DNA from: Propionivibrio dicarboxylicus
Lineage (GTDB): Bacteria; Pseudomonadota; Gammaproteobacteria; Burkholderiales; Rhodocyclaceae
Direction: 5' to 3'
Length of the DNA stretch: 64,000 nt
NCBI GenBank assembly: GCA_945902805.1
Contig: CAMDMZ010000014.1
Coordinates: 1 to 64,000 of the forward strand
Notes under the pieces: model-generated
The model's database searches: none
Told to the model about the DNA's origin: nothing
What the model saw: the letters and a program-made list of their open reading frames with translations, nothing else
Translations under genes and position numbers: made by a program
Shown: piece by piece, positions 1 through 15,136 of the stretch
Layout of the letters: each line of letters opens with the position of its first letter
Position numbering within the stretch: position 1 is the stretch's first letter

Positions 1-206
1 ACCTGCCGCTTGAATTCCGGATCGTGCCGCCGCCGCGCTCTCCTCACTCCCGCATTCACCACCGTTGTGTCCATGTGTCCACCTCAAAAACCGTGGACAC
101 TATCTCTCCCCTTCCTCCGCTTTCAATGTGGGGCGGTTGGACGCTTACATCTGGTGTGCATCCCCACCTAATTTTCTCCAACCAACCCTAACCATGGAGT
201 TTTTTT

Positions 207-974
207 ATGAAAACTATTTCAGATTTTTTCACCGTACTCAGCAATTCTTCAACGACCGATCGCAGGTCAATTATTCTCGATGCTTTGGAGCACCCTGATC
301 GGTATCCGGTCATCAATTATGTCGGGTGGGAAGCGATCGTATCAAAAGCCCTGTGTCTTAACGACGATCTCGATACGCTGATCGCAATGGCGACACATCG
401 GCAAGACTATTACGGATTCAACGGAGGCGACACAACAGGATCCGCCGCACGGATTCATGCCCGAAATGCACTCGACCGAGCAAACGAGGAGTCCGTTCAG
501 ATTTACATCGCCGAACGCGTATATCGGGTGGACTTCATGCTCGCGACCGCCGCCTCCGTTGCACGAGTACGGAATGCCGTTACATGCGTGTACGAACTAA
601 GGGGCTATGTATCACGATTGGATCATAAGTTACGGATGGCCAAACCGGATGAATACGACAACCCGTGCCATTATTGCCCTGCGATTGAGGATCCCAATCC
701 GTGCACGTCCTGCCAGCACACATCAAGCAACTTTTTGGTTGATCCTATCGTGGAAGCCTACTCCTGTTTGGCTTATACGAAGATGCTGCTCGAGCTGACA
801 GATTTCTGCATACCGACATACAAGCATGTGCTTCGCGATGTTGATGCACACTTTGCCAAATTTGGTCACCCATTGAATCCCGCGACACCCGTGCAGCAAG
901 CAGTTATCCTGGAAACAGAGATGACCCCCGCGATCATGAATGAACTCCAGAATGCGATCAATGATATTTTCTGA
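207..974 (+). CDS. hypothetical protein with CxxC pairs (CHYC...CTSC)
   Basis: 255-aa ORF on the strand opposite the defence cluster; two CxxC pairs suggest a small metal-binding site; family not recognised. Confidence 0.55.
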   Translation: MKTISDFFTVLSNSSTTDRRSIILDALEHPDRYPVINYVGWEAIVSKALCLNDDLDTLIAMATHRQDYYGFNGGDTTGSAARIHARNALDRANEESVQIYIAERVYRVDFMLATAASVARVRNAVTCVYELRGYVSRLDHKLRMAKPDEYDNPCHYCPAIEDPNPCTSCQHTSSNFLVDPIVEAYSCLAYTKMLLELTDFCIPTYKHVLRDVDAHFAKFGHPLNPATPVQQAVILETEMTPAIMNELQNAINDIF

Positions 975-1161
975 TGGTCGGCTTGCTGCTTGTTTGCAAG
1001 TCCAGCGTCGCAATATTTACTCTACGTGCACTGCCGTATGGACATCAAATTGGTATCGAACGTTCAGGCCTGGAGCAAGAGTATCGTTAGAGACCCGCGT
1101 GATTGGTGCACAGTTTTTTTCATCGCCTGGCAAATGCCGAACCGGACGGACAACAAGTCGC

Positions 1162-1764
1162 TTAGGCAACTGTTAGCGGTGTTGACGAACCAACTGGAAT
1201 CGCAGCAGAAGCAGGCTGAATGTCATCGGCCGTTACGTCATCAGGCAAATGCTTCAAATCCAGCTTACCCTGACGATCCTCAGGATCAAGCTCCAACTCA
1301 AACGAACGCGTCACATCAATTCCAGCCCGCCTTGCGAGTGTATGAATGTGGCCATCGTCGGAATAAATCGTATCAACCTTTTCCACCTTTGCAATGGCAG
1401 CGATCTGATGGTCAAACTTAACCTTGGCCCGGGTGTTTTCCTTTCCCTTGCTCTTCAAACCGTGCTTTGCAATCGCATCGGCACATTCAATCGCAGACCT
1501 CGTGTCAAAATGGGCGACTCGAAATGGACTCTGCTGAAGAATCTGTATGTAGTCACTGGCAGCCTCGCCCGCATGGACAAGCACTTCAGAGAGCACCGGA
1601 GCCGGAATGATTACCTTTGTCTTGGTTTTACTCAACATTTTGATTAGGTATTCAACGCGCTGCTTTGCATGCTCAAGCGGCAAGTCGGTTTCAGGATCTA
1701 TCGGCGGCTTAGCGCCTGGCTGAAGAGCCAACAAGAGAATGCTGGTATCGAACAGGACCGTCAC
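1162..1764 (-). CDS. PIN-domain protein (VapC-like nuclease candidate)
   Basis: N-terminus MTVLFDTSILLLAL, central VLSEVL and later acidic residues in a PIN-like arrangement; starts right after the upstream ORF. Confidence 0.7.
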   Translation of the reverse strand: MTVLFDTSILLLALQPGAKPPIDPETDLPLEHAKQRVEYLIKMLSKTKTKVIIPAPVLSEVLVHAGEAASDYIQILQQSPFRVAHFDTRSAIECADAIAKHGLKSKGKENTRAKVKFDHQIAAIAKVEKVDTIYSDDGHIHTLARRAGIDVTRSFELELDPEDRQGKLDLKHLPDDVTADDIQPASAAIPVGSSTPLTVA

Positions 1765-1766
1765 GT

Positions 1767-2498
1767 TCAGTTACTCCGGAGTTCTTGCCAAGTGGCAAGT
1801 GGATCTTCCATCTGCTTCCAATGACTACCCTCAACCGCCTGCAATGCTGCGAAGGCCTCAATCAAACTGCGGTCATCGATCGCATCAAATCCCTGTACCG
1901 AGAAACTATCTAGCTCCCAATCTCCGTCCTCGTTTCTGCTCCACGTTCCGGTGCCGGTAACTCTCACGGGGGTATAGAGATGGTTTGCCATGCTCTTTGC
2001 CACGTCACGACTCGTGGTTACCAGCTTGTATTCCTGACCATCAGGGCCTACCAGCAAAATGTGAATAGTCTTGTCCTTACCTCCGACGCGAACAATCTCA
2101 CCATCCAGCACGCCAGCTTCTTTGATCGGGCCAATGCGCTTCGGAAGCTGCTCGTCAGCGCCGGGGAATTTGAAGACTTGGGCATTACCCTGCTTGATAA
2201 ACCCACGGGCGCCATCTTCGCGAAGTAGCGAATTAATGTTGCGGACTGCCTTCGAAACATCAGCGGGAGCGTCAGCACGGTTAGCCACAGCGATACGCTG
2301 GCTGACTTTGGGGACATCCTCCTGCTCGACACGCACGCAGAGGCGGGTACTACCCTTCTTAAGCTTCCCAAAGTGCACATGGGCGGTGTTGCCCATCATG
2401 GCTGCGAGTTCCGCCATGTACTTCGCCAGACGTTCCATGGGGATCGTCTCCGGCGAATACGCGGTGATGCGGAAGTCGAATTCGGCGCTATCGTCCAT
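1767..2498 (-). CDS. hypothetical protein paired with PIN-domain gene
   Basis: ORF 1767..2507; ATG at 2498 follows a perfect TATAAT (2508-2513 on minus strand); ends 2 bp before the PIN ORF. Confidence 0.6.
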   Translation of the reverse strand: MDDSAEFDFRITAYSPETIPMERLAKYMAELAAMMGNTAHVHFGKLKKGSTRLCVRVEQEDVPKVSQRIAVANRADAPADVSKAVRNINSLLREDGARGFIKQGNAQVFKFPGADEQLPKRIGPIKEAGVLDGEIVRVGGKDKTIHILLVGPDGQEYKLVTTSRDVAKSMANHLYTPVRVTGTGTWSRNEDGDWELDSFSVQGFDAIDDRSLIEAFAALQAVEGSHWKQMEDPLATWQELRSN

Positions 2499-2507
2499 GG
2501 TCACCAC

Positions 2508-2513
2508 ATTATA
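2508..2513 (-). promoter_or_regulatory. candidate -10 element (TATAAT) for the hypothetical/PIN pair
   Basis: minus strand reads AGTTATAATGTGGTGACCATGG; predicted start a few nt before the ATG, implying a leaderless or near-leaderless transcript; -35 is weak. Confidence 0.4.
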
Positions 2514-2671
2514 ACTAGAGAGGTTTGTATGCAGAACGAAATCCCCCTAAACGGGTATCCCACCAATCTACTTTCGTTAGCTCACACCACCACCCATTCA
2601 GGCAGCAAACTCAATTCCATTTGCATCGGAATATTACGGAAATTTGGTGCTCCACAAGGCCTATCAATCCT

Positions 2672-5533
2672 TTAATCCTCAAATCCACCACCCGGCTTGA
2701 ACTTTAATTGATTGCAGTTCTCCCGTACGGCGCGCTGCACGCCATCATCAAAGCCTTTCTCGGATTCAGCCTGAATCTCCACCGTAATCTTCAAGCGGAC
2801 ATCGGGACGATTCAGCAACATGATGATCTCATCGACGACATCACCGAACTGCGGCTTCGGTTGCAAGGGATTAAGCTCCACCGTCCCAAAAAACAGAGTC
2901 TTCTTCGCGCCCTTCGCTGGTCCCGATGTGGCGCCGCCTGGTAGCGGTTCAGCGACACCAGGGGGCGGGGCACCCGTGCCCGTGGTTAGCCCGGTACCTG
3001 TTCCACCAGTCGGCGGTGCGATCGCCGCCTTGCGTGCGGCTTCCTCGGCCTGCAATACGCCGTCGAACTGATCGGCAGCCTTGGGTTCGACCAGCAGCAG
3101 TGACTCATCGAGAATCGGCGAAGTGGCCTTGCCAAAGTGAAATCCAACATAGCGAGCACCCTCTTGGCCGTAGGCAAAGCCAAAGAAGTCGCGGGAACCG
3201 GCACCGGCTCCCAACGTCTGCCGCAGAACATCCGCATCGCGCAGTCGCGGCATGTAAAGATAGGAACAACTCTTCTGCCAGATATTTAGGGCACCAACGG
3301 CGGGTGTGTCGTCCTTCCAGAACCACGTTTTGAGGAGATTGGCGAGATGGATTGGCGCCCAATCGGTAATCAGCAGTTCGTTTTCCTTCAGGATGTTTTC
3401 GATCTCCTGCATGCGGTTGAGCGCTGCCGGATTGATCGGAAAGTGTTCCCAAGAAATCTCGGAAATTCCCTTGCCAGGTTTAGCCTCCTGCATGGGCGTC
3501 AGCAGCCACTTGTAGGATTCCTTGATCATCCGTTCCAAGGCATCCTTGGCATCTTCCAGACTCTTGCTGGCTTGCTTGCCTTGGTGCATGTCGAGGTTGA
3601 GCCGGCTTTCCTTTACGTCAGAGACAATGGATTGCCATGCCAGCACGGAACGCACCTGATCCTTCAAACGACCCACGCTGTCCACATCGGCTGCCATGAA
3701 AATGAGCCGATTCTGCTTCTGCCGTGGCTGGTCGCCACGCTGTTTCAGGATCTCGGTGGCCCGCTCGATGGCCGTCCCGCTCGTGCCGGTTGAACGGGTG
3801 AATGCCGCATCCGGCGGCAGGATCACCAGCCGCAGCGACCAATCATCGGGAACATCGGCACTGGCCGTAAAAATGTGGATGCCGCCGAACACGCCTTGCG
3901 CAAAACGCAGCTTGTCGCGGATCAGTGGGAAAACATCTTCCTTGTCGTTGTAACGCCGCTTGCGCTCCTCCATCTCGCGCCGCAGGTTCGGCCGGGTGTC
4001 GAACCAATAGCGGTTGTTGGCGCTGTTCAGATATTGCAGCTTATCGACGATCGCACGGATGCCGTCCTTGTAGTGGCCGAGCACTTGGCCCGGTTGGGCA
4101 CACCCCAAAAGAAGGTGCTCCAGTTCCATGCCGCGATGATGCTTGGAGCCACCGACGGCACCCGCATCCGGCGCGCTACCGAGAAATATGGTGCGAGCCA
4201 GCCGCCGGCATACCTGCGTTGCACCAAACAACGGCTTGGTGCTGTCCAGTTCGGTGGTCGCTGCACGCTCGCCATCGATGTCGCGTTCCAACACCGGGTC
4301 CCAACCTTGCGACAGATAATTGACGGGCTCTTTCCGCGCATCAGAGTCATACAGCGGGAAACTGCCCGGCATGATCATCAAGTCGTTGTTGCCATCCTTC
4401 CATAGGCGATGGATGACTTGGGCCATCAACTTCAACACCCCGCGCGTGCGCTGAAAATTAGGCAGGGATGACCAGTCTTCATAGAGCCGGTCGAAGACCT
4501 CGGGGTGAATCGGGTAAGCATGCTTCAAGCGCTCGAAGTAATGACTGTTCTGCGTGTCGGGAGGGAAATCACCGCTGTTGGCCGTGTAGAAATCCGCATA
4601 GGCTCGACATACCTCCTCGGCCGCCAACTTGTCGTTGATGTCGGAAAACAGGCGGCGGCGCACAATCTCGAATGCCTCCTCGGTCGCCACCGGCTTCCAG
4701 AGCGCCTGCACCCGCCCGAAGTAATGAGATAGTGTTGCCAGCGCGTTGATGCCTTTTTGGCTTCCGGCTTCCCTGTCGGATTCTGGCAATGAGGCCAGCA
4801 GGACGGCAGTCGGCACCGCCTTCATGGACTCGGTGAGCGCCTGAACAAACGAGAGATTGGAATCGTAGGTGCCACCGGCAACGGCCTTCCCATCCTCGAA
4901 CTGGCGTATGTAGGCCACCAACTCGTCGATCAAGATCACACACGGGGCATGGTCAGCAATCAGTTGGGTCAGGACTTCCTTGCCGGGTGATGTGCCGGAC
5001 AGGTCGGCATCCTTGACTTGCGCATACGCAGCATCGCCGCCCAACTGCCACGCCAGCTCACCCCAAATGGTTCGGATACTGGTGCCGCCACGCTTCTGCG
5101 GCTGATTGGGGGAAAGGTTAATGCCGTCCAGCACCGCTATGCGGGCGCTTGGCAACTCGGCGACCCCGGCTGCGTCGAGAATCGGCGAGATGCCCTGCAT
5201 CTGACTGGCGGGCTGCTCGCCCTTGGCAAGGTGATACACGGCCAGCATGGTGTGCGTCTTGCCGCCGCCGAAGGCCGTCTGCAACTGTATGACAGGATCG
5301 CCACCGCGTCCTGCCAGTCGCTTGACGACTGAGTCCAGCAGCAGCCGCATACCTTCGGTAATGAAGGTGCGTTGGAAGAAGAGCGCCGGATTCTGGTATT
5401 CCTCGGTTGCCGTGCCTTCATGCACACGCGAAATGTCCGCCGCGAATTCCGCCTGCTGGAATGTGCCGCGCAGGACATCTTCGTGCGGGATGGCAATTTC
5501 ACGCCATGGTTTTAGCGCCATCATATCTCCCAC
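2672..5533 (-). CDS. DUF499-family P-loop ATPase (anti-phage associated)
   Basis: 953 aa; [22 protein letters not shown] Walker [15 protein letters not shown] Walker B, DUF499-like N-terminus ([16 protein letters not shown]); true start may be one of the ATGs near 5524. Confidence 0.85.
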   Translation of the reverse strand: MGDMMALKPWREIAIPHEDVLRGTFQQAEFAADISRVHEGTATEEYQNPALFFQRTFITEGMRLLLDSVVKRLAGRGGDPVIQLQTAFGGGKTHTMLAVYHLAKGEQPASQMQGISPILDAAGVAELPSARIAVLDGINLSPNQPQKRGGTSIRTIWGELAWQLGGDAAYAQVKDADLSGTSPGKEVLTQLIADHAPCVILIDELVAYIRQFEDGKAVAGGTYDSNLSFVQALTESMKAVPTAVLLASLPESDREAGSQKGINALATLSHYFGRVQALWKPVATEEAFEIVRRRLFSDINDKLAAEEVCRAYADFYTANSGDFPPDTQNSHYFERLKHAYPIHPEVFDRLYEDWSSLPNFQRTRGVLKLMAQVIHRLWKDGNNDLMIMPGSFPLYDSDARKEPVNYLSQGWDPVLERDIDGERAATTELDSTKPLFGATQVCRRLARTIFLGSAPDAGAVGGSKHHRGMELEHLLLGCAQPGQVLGHYKDGIRAIVDKLQYLNSANNRYWFDTRPNLRREMEERKRRYNDKEDVFPLIRDKLRFAQGVFGGIHIFTASADVPDDWSLRLVILPPDAAFTRSTGTSGTAIERATEILKQRGDQPRQKQNRLIFMAADVDSVGRLKDQVRSVLAWQSIVSDVKESRLNLDMHQGKQASKSLEDAKDALERMIKESYKWLLTPMQEAKPGKGISEISWEHFPINPAALNRMQEIENILKENELLITDWAPIHLANLLKTWFWKDDTPAVGALNIWQKSCSYLYMPRLRDADVLRQTLGAGAGSRDFFGFAYGQEGARYVGFHFGKATSPILDESLLLVEPKAADQFDGVLQAEEAARKAAIAPPTGGTGTGLTTGTGAPPPGVAEPLPGGATSGPAKGAKKTLFFGTVELNPLQPKPQFGDVVDEIIMLLNRPDVRLKITVEIQAESEKGFDDGVQRAVRENCNQLKFKPGGGFED

Positions 5534-7234
5534 CTATTCAAAGTCCGAGCGCCACAAGTGTGCTGCGCGCATCGCCATTTGCCCTTGGCGAGCATCTAGC
5601 GCAGCTGGCGTCCATTCATCTGGCGCAGCTGCCGCAAATGTTGTCGTGAGTCCGTAGCTGCTGTTCCTATAGATCGGCAACTTCTCACTCAGAAGTGTGT
5701 TTCCGATCTGCCTATTGAGGGTTGACTCAAGCAAAGTGAGATTCCCGAGACGATAGATGAAGTCTTTTTGACGTTCTGACGGGAACGACACTCCCCAATC
5801 GGCCGAAGAATTCTCAGGCAGGATATGCTCGATCGTACCAGGATCAGCTTCATAGTCGCGACTCACTCCACTTACATCAGTGTCAAGGCGGCAGAGAATG
5901 AACTTAGCAAGTTTCTTACGCTGGCCGGTTGTGTCAATTTCCTTGACTTCAAAATCACGTATAAATTTGTCATCCGAAACATAGATGTCCCGCAATTGCC
6001 CAAAAACATCCGCCGGCGTAGTCGCCTGCTCTGACAATAGCGCCTTGGCTGCCTTGTGATAAACAGGTTCCAGTTCGTTGGTATTCAACCCACAGATCAC
6101 TGTGTAGCGGAACGAAATCACGCTTACAAGTTTAAGTACCCGAACGAAATCGGCCGGACTCAACTTTTCCCATGCCGAAAACAACAGCGGTGTCATCTGC
6201 CGAACTTTGAACAGTTGCAGCTCGCGTATATAAGGCTTGGCTTCTTTTACTTCCAACCAGTATTCGTGTTCAGCATCATTCAATGCCGCGAACAGTTCGG
6301 CACGCTTGTCCAAAGCATCCATCAGGGTAAACACATCCTGTGGCGTATGCACCTGATCTCGCACCTGTTTGAACAAACGCTGCTTGCGAATTTGTGGAAA
6401 GTCGCACAGCAAGTGATACCGAAGGAAATCCGGAAATCGCTCCTGCTTGATGATGGACATCATCGTCTTCCAACGTCGTTGTAGTGCCGACAAGTCCGCT
6501 GCCACATTGACACGAGAAAATAGGTAGTTCTTCAATAAGTCGGTAGAAGAAAGCTCTAAGCCTCGGGCATTCAGCGTCTCGAAGACCACATAAGCGCTCA
6601 ACTCATCCTCAACCGTGATCAAAATGAACAATAGCTGCCGCGCCACGGTCTCGGACAGCAGGGAAGCCAAGGTCACTCCATCGGTGGCCTTTGGGGCCAA
6701 GCGCTTCTTGAACCATTGGAAGCAATCCCACAGTAGCCGGTTTGACTTCGGCAAGCCCCGCGGATTGTTGGGTGTCCGCAACTGCACGAGGTAGTCTTGA
6801 TAAAAGGCGTCGTCGGTTTCGTTGAGGAATAACTTGCTGGTTTCTACCAGTGAGGCAGGGTCTTTTTCCCCAATAAATTTCCCACGCAAACGCAATGCTC
6901 GATCATTGTTTGCCGCCTTTTCTTCATCGGTACCGCCCAAGGCTTTCAAGGCAGCGATGATGGCAAGCGCCAAAATACTTAGGGTAGCAATTCGCTGCTG
7001 GCCGTCGATGATCAGAAATTCACGATCTGAACTGGCCTCGACCACCAAAGCACCCATGTAATGACGCTTATCGAGTGAAATAGTCAGCTCTTCAATATCG
7101 TTCCAGAGATCTTCCCACTGCTCTTCTTCCCATGAGTAGTCACGCTGAAAGGCTGGAACGCGATAGGTTTTCCCGTTGCCAATGAGATCGAGAAAAGTAG
7201 AATCTTGTGTTTTTAGGAGATTGCTTCTGCTCAT
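5534..7234 (-). CDS. DUF262/DUF1524 (GmrSD-like) protein
   Basis: YRVPAFQRDYSWEEEQWEDLWNDI and IIDGQQRIATL (DUF262), C-terminal EADPGTIEHILPENSSADWG (DUF1524 HNH-like); SD GAGGAGG before ATG at 7234. Confidence 0.85.
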   Translation of the reverse strand: MSRSNLLKTQDSTFLDLIGNGKTYRVPAFQRDYSWEEEQWEDLWNDIEELTISLDKRHYMGALVVEASSDREFLIIDGQQRIATLSILALAIIAALKALGGTDEEKAANNDRALRLRGKFIGEKDPASLVETSKLFLNETDDAFYQDYLVQLRTPNNPRGLPKSNRLLWDCFQWFKKRLAPKATDGVTLASLLSETVARQLLFILITVEDELSAYVVFETLNARGLELSSTDLLKNYLFSRVNVAADLSALQRRWKTMMSIIKQERFPDFLRYHLLCDFPQIRKQRLFKQVRDQVHTPQDVFTLMDALDKRAELFAALNDAEHEYWLEVKEAKPYIRELQLFKVRQMTPLLFSAWEKLSPADFVRVLKLVSVISFRYTVICGLNTNELEPVYHKAAKALLSEQATTPADVFGQLRDIYVSDDKFIRDFEVKEIDTTGQRKKLAKFILCRLDTDVSGVSRDYEADPGTIEHILPENSSADWGVSFPSERQKDFIYRLGNLTLLESTLNRQIGNTLLSEKLPIYRNSSYGLTTTFAAAAPDEWTPAALDARQGQMAMRAAHLWRSDFE

Positions 7235-7245
7235 AAATGACCTCC

Positions 7246-10140
7246 TCAAATATCCAGGTTAGATTGAGAACCGATATGGCCGACTTCATGGGAAGCAGCC
7301 TCGATTCCTATCCACGATGTAATCAACTCGTTGTAGCCGCGCGCCTCATCAGCCCACCCCTTGCGTTCGCACAAGGTATAGAGCCGATAAGCCAAGCTCC
7401 GGATTGGCTCCGCTCTCTCTGGCATGTGCGCCAGTAACTCACCGGCAGCCGCCTCGCCTTGTGCTTGCAAAGCACGGCTCATTTGATGCAACGCTTCCCA
7501 AACAGGGGTGCGGTTGTCTTCTTCCGGGTTCCAGTCGGCCGGGTATTCAGCGGGCTTTAAGAGTCGAACCTTGCCGCTACCAGCCTCTACAACCCCCGCA
7601 TCTCGGACACCTTCAACACTGGTGCCCTTAGCTCGGGCGAGAACATCCGCCATGCCAAATTCGCCGGCCATCCAACCCATTTCGTCAAACCACGCTAAAC
7701 AGAATTGGGTATCAGAATCGAAGTCATCTCCACCCTCGGTCAGCATTTTATTGATAGCCATCAGCGCCGAATGAACCGTCATCGGACTGCCATCAGCCTC
7801 GAGCACAGCCGAATACTTGGAAAATATTGCCATGCCGGGGCCGATAACTGCTTGGGCCAAGTCGACAGGAGCAACTGGCGAAACCCCCTCGGCTCCGCCG
7901 ATCATGACTTCCACGGCCTCAGCCAGTTCTTCCTTCAGTTCGCGCAGAAACTCGCGTCGAGAAATGGCTGCTGCGTCGATTGATCTCCGGCGACAAACAA
8001 GGACAATACTTGATGCCAGAGCATTGGCTCCAGATCCAACCATGCGATTGGACAACTCAGTACGCATTGGCCAAGTGCCATTAATAGCAAATCCAGCTCT
8101 TAGAACGGCCTCAAGGAAGGTTTCCCATCCAGTATTTCCGGTTCCGACATCGGTGGTATCTGATTGTTTGAAGGCATAATAAATCGTAGTTGGAAATGCT
8201 GGATGGGCTTGCTCGGCAAGCCGGTGCATTGCGTCTGTCATGCCTGCTAGAAAAAACTTCTCGGCGGCTTCAACACTGCCATGCCTATTTTGCGTTGCTA
8301 CCAACTCTTCTGATTTGGGAACTGAAATGGTTTGAAATAAGGCCGGGAAAATATTACGAACAGTGCGTCTCAACCAAACATAAAAGAAATCAGATAGATC
8401 GGCATAACATATATTGTCGTAGTATGGGGGGTCTGTGGAAATTAGCTTGTTCTTGCTAGTCAATTGCGATTGCGCGTCCGCCTGCTCCGCGTAGCCGTGA
8501 CCAGTTGGAGTTAGTCGATCAAGAACTTTGCATACCCAATTTATCGAATCAATAAAATTTGTCGCAGACTCACTAAATGGGTTTCCTTCTGCGTAATCCC
8601 ACGTCATTGGTAGCGCTTGTCGTGAAAATGCATTTCTGACGGAAGCACTTCTGGATGGCGATCCAGTAGATGACTTTGTTCCTGCTGGCCCGCTGTCCCA
8701 AGAGCAAATCGAACAATGTCGATCTGATGACCGGCTAACTGCAATTCCCAAGTAAGTAGCAACGGCATCAGCATAAACATCTGGCCCGAAAACATTAGGT
8801 AACCGACCTTCCTGCTCCTTTAACAAGTCGTTAGCCTGTGCATCACTCTTGACTAAATCACGTACCTTCTGGACCAGATCTGACAATGTATTTAAGGCCA
8901 CAAGCTGCCGTGGGGTGAATAGATCCCCAAAAGTGCTCATGCCATAGCCTGGCGGTTGGAAGTTACGATGCTTCGTTGGCATCTCCACATCGGGCCGCCA
9001 AGTAGTCGGAACGTTCTTGGCAATAGCTTCCATTTCCTCAGACGCATCAAGATAAATTCGACCTCTGTCACCCTCGGCAACAATTGCCATTAGGCGCGTT
9101 CCCATCCTCCCTGCTTTGCCCTCGGCTCGGATATAGTTGTAGTCAATTGGCGTACCTGATAGTAAGCAAATGAACCCTTTCCTCTTTCCTGCTGAAGTCC
9201 CATCCTTTGCTTCAACAGGAGGAGTCCCGTGCTTCACGACAAAGTGATAACCATCCTTCGAAATAACTGGCTTGATATAAGCCTGAGTTCCCTCTTTGTT
9301 TGATAACACAAATGAGGACGCGAGAGGAACTTCGACATTAGAAAAAGCAGGGTTAGGACTTTTGACTGTGCGAGCCCACAGCCATGCAATCACAGTAGCT
9401 TTCCCCCCACCAAGATCCTTAGGCAAATCAACTAGTGGATACAAATGCCCGATACTCTTAAAAGCTTCCTCTCTCATCCATGCGCCGTAGCGTCGAATGT
9501 CCTCAGCTAAACCTTTTGCTCCCGACCAGTCCTGCACCATTTTTGTCTGCTTTTCATTTGCAGGTATGGGACCAATGGGTACATGACTGGCAAACAAAGG
9601 CGGGATTTCGATCATCGCCTTATTAATAAGAACCGCCACTGGATTTAGGTCTGAAGCATGACTTTCAAGCCCTAGTCGTTGCGCCTCGAGCGGAATCGCT
9701 CCTCCACCCGCAAATGGGTCGTGGAAAGCAGGTAGTTTGTCCGGGTTAAAAAGCTCAGAAGCCTGCGGATGATTGCGATTCAGATCGCAGGTCTCACGCC
9801 AACTCTTCCAAATTTCCGCGCGCGCTTCCGACAGCACGGCTTCATTATTAGTGTTCTCCCATAGCACCAGCCTGCGAATGATCCGAAAGAGCCTATCTCT
9901 CTCCAACTGAGCTTGGGCCTTTGTCATTCCTGGTCCATATCCTCGATGTCCGCCTGGATCATTAACCATCTGCGCAAATATCACCGCTCTTGCAGCAGCA
10001 AGCGGCCTACGAGCCCACCAAATATGAAGAGTTGATGGATGCCCATGACGGATAGACTTTTCCTTAATGCAGGCAATATTGATGTCGTCCAGCGGCAGGG
10101 CAACTTCAATTAGCTTCTTGGGGGTCTTAATTGGCTGCAT
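7246..10140 (-). CDS. DUF1156-containing DNA methyltransferase
   Basis: N-terminus [70 protein letters not shown]-binding motif; [25 protein letters not shown] catalytic DPPY; start taken at 10140 (MQPIKTPKK). Confidence 0.88.
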   Translation of the reverse strand: MQPIKTPKKLIEVALPLDDINIACIKEKSIRHGHPSTLHIWWARRPLAAARAVIFAQMVNDPGGHRGYGPGMTKAQAQLERDRLFRIIRRLVLWENTNNEAVLSEARAEIWKSWRETCDLNRNHPQASELFNPDKLPAFHDPFAGGGAIPLEAQRLGLESHASDLNPVAVLINKAMIEIPPLFASHVPIGPIPANEKQTKMVQDWSGAKGLAEDIRRYGAWMREEAFKSIGHLYPLVDLPKDLGGGKATVIAWLWARTVKSPNPAFSNVEVPLASSFVLSNKEGTQAYIKPVISKDGYHFVVKHGTPPVEAKDGTSAGKRKGFICLLSGTPIDYNYIRAEGKAGRMGTRLMAIVAEGDRGRIYLDASEEMEAIAKNVPTTWRPDVEMPTKHRNFQPPGYGMSTFGDLFTPRQLVALNTLSDLVQKVRDLVKSDAQANDLLKEQEGRLPNVFGPDVYADAVATYLGIAVSRSSDRHCSICSWDSGPAGTKSSTGSPSRSASVRNAFSRQALPMTWDYAEGNPFSESATNFIDSINWVCKVLDRLTPTGHGYAEQADAQSQLTSKNKLISTDPPYYDNICYADLSDFFYVWLRRTVRNIFPALFQTISVPKSEELVATQNRHGSVEAAEKFFLAGMTDAMHRLAEQAHPAFPTTIYYAFKQSDTTDVGTGNTGWETFLEAVLRAGFAINGTWPMRTELSNRMVGSGANALASSIVLVCRRRSIDAAAISRREFLRELKEELAEAVEVMIGGAEGVSPVAPVDLAQAVIGPGMAIFSKYSAVLEADGSPMTVHSALMAINKMLTEGGDDFDSDTQFCLAWFDEMGWMAGEFGMADVLARAKGTSVEGVRDAGVVEAGSGKVRLLKPAEYPADWNPEEDNRTPVWEALHQMSRALQAQGEAAAGELLAHMPERAEPIRSLAYRLYTLCERKGWADEARGYNELITSWIGIEAASHEVGHIGSQSNLDI

Positions 10141-10153
10141 TGTGCTATTCCGT

Positions 10154-10818
10154 TTATGTTGCCTTGACGGCCTTTGTTCGTTTCGGAGTGGATGAGCGAA
10201 GTGATTCCGCTTCATTAGACAAGATCTCGTTGTGGATAAGATTCTCAACGATGTCGATCACAAGATTCACATTGTCGATGCTTGGTCTATAACCTCGATG
10301 TGCGGATGCATGCCCTACATCAACGGCAGCCTCAATGATTTCGCGGTTTCGCTGACTGATAAGCTGCGTGTCAACGAGATGTTGAAGACCTTTGCCAAAA
10401 TTGCCTTGGTCACCAATAGTGCTCCTGATTATCTCGTCGATTAGCGCGCGCACCCCCATCATCGCCAGCCTACGACTATCCGCATGGAGTGCGATGTAGA
10501 TTTCCTCCAGAAGACCCTTGTATTCCGTTGGAACTTCTAACCGGCCAGCCCAATCCGGCTTCCTTCGGGACACTCGCGGAGGGAAATAAGTGCCGCAGTC
10601 GGGAGCGTCCATAGGATCGTCTTCGGAGCACCAGTCCCGCCGATGTAAGGAAACCTCATCGCAGCCTTTGCAACGCAATGTCTTCCAGACAGATCCGACC
10701 TCGATCGTGTTTTGCCCATCTTGAAACTCTCGGCGTCGATCCACTCGACTCATGATTTCATGCTTTGTCTCTTGGGCACATGAGTTGCAATGCGCGTAAA
10801 TGAATTTTGGCGCCTCGG

Positions 10819-10822
<4 letters not shown>
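10154..10822 (-). CDS. zinc-ribbon / DUF4145 (HEPN-like) protein
   Basis: [10 protein letters not shown]...[11 protein letters not shown] CxxC pairs followed by a DUF4145-like helical region ([30 protein letters not shown]); ATGA overlap with the helicase stop. Confidence 0.75.
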
Positions 10823-14346
<3,524 letters not shown>

Positions 14347-14838
14347 CTTTGTCTTGTTTTTCTTTTTTGCGAACCTCCGGATTATCGCCCTAGCGGTGAA
14401 AACTAACCAGCGCGAACATGACAAATGATGCCATCCTCGCTGACCATGCCCGTAACTGAAATGCCGCCGTTGTAAGCGTTCCAAGCGACGAACGTGGGCC
14501 ACGCTGCACTTCGGACCTCCCTGGCGACACCGCAGGAACCTTATCGAAATCGCAAACGACGATACCTCCGGGGGGTGGGTCTTCGGGCTTTGAGTTCCCC
14601 GGGATTCCTGACGAACATAGAATGATTTTCGTCAGAGGAATCAGCCTAAAACCCTTGCCAATCCTGGCGGTTTCAAACTCTCTATATGAATGTCGCCGTT
14701 GCCACCTTTTGTTCGCGCAATTGAAACCGGTGGTTTTCGATGCGAAAGCGACCAAGATTTGTCATCGGGCGTCATCGCACCGCTGTACGAGCAACTTAAA
14801 AAACACACATAAAATCAATGCGGTAGTTGCGGGAAGCT

Positions 14839-15136
14839 GCGGTAAGATGTCATTTACCGCGCTTTTATTTCGCAACCCATTGAAACCATTGAGTATTATT
14901 TGTGTGTGGTAATGCGGTAAAGAAAAACAATAAGACTCCTGTGCACGCATGCCCGCCCGTGCGTACGCGCACACGTGTACACGTGCACATGAAGCTTTAA
15001 TCAAAAAAAACGTTACCGCACGACCGCAAGTCGCACGACATTCAATAACCACTTGTTTATTAACATATTTTCCTATCAGTAAGAATGGCTTTGCGGTAAA
15101 TCTGCTTTTACCGCAGCATGTATCGCTGCTTACCGC
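14839..15136. repeat. cluster of GCGGTAA/TTACCGC heptamers (seven exact)
   Basis: copies at 14839, 14854(-), 14914, 15013(-), 15093, 15108(-), 15130(-), plus GCGGTAg at 14820; two inverted pairs. Confidence 0.75.
14958..14991. other. 34-bp uninterrupted alternating pyrimidine-purine (Z-DNA-type) tract
   Basis: CGTGCGTACGCGCACACGTGTACACGTGCACATG; contains 14-bp palindrome CACGTGTACACGTG (14972-14985). Confidence 0.85.

Noticed and set aside
14390-14755. 121-aa minus-strand ORF upstream of the helicase
   Set aside because: No family features; overlaps the presumed promoter region of the defence operon
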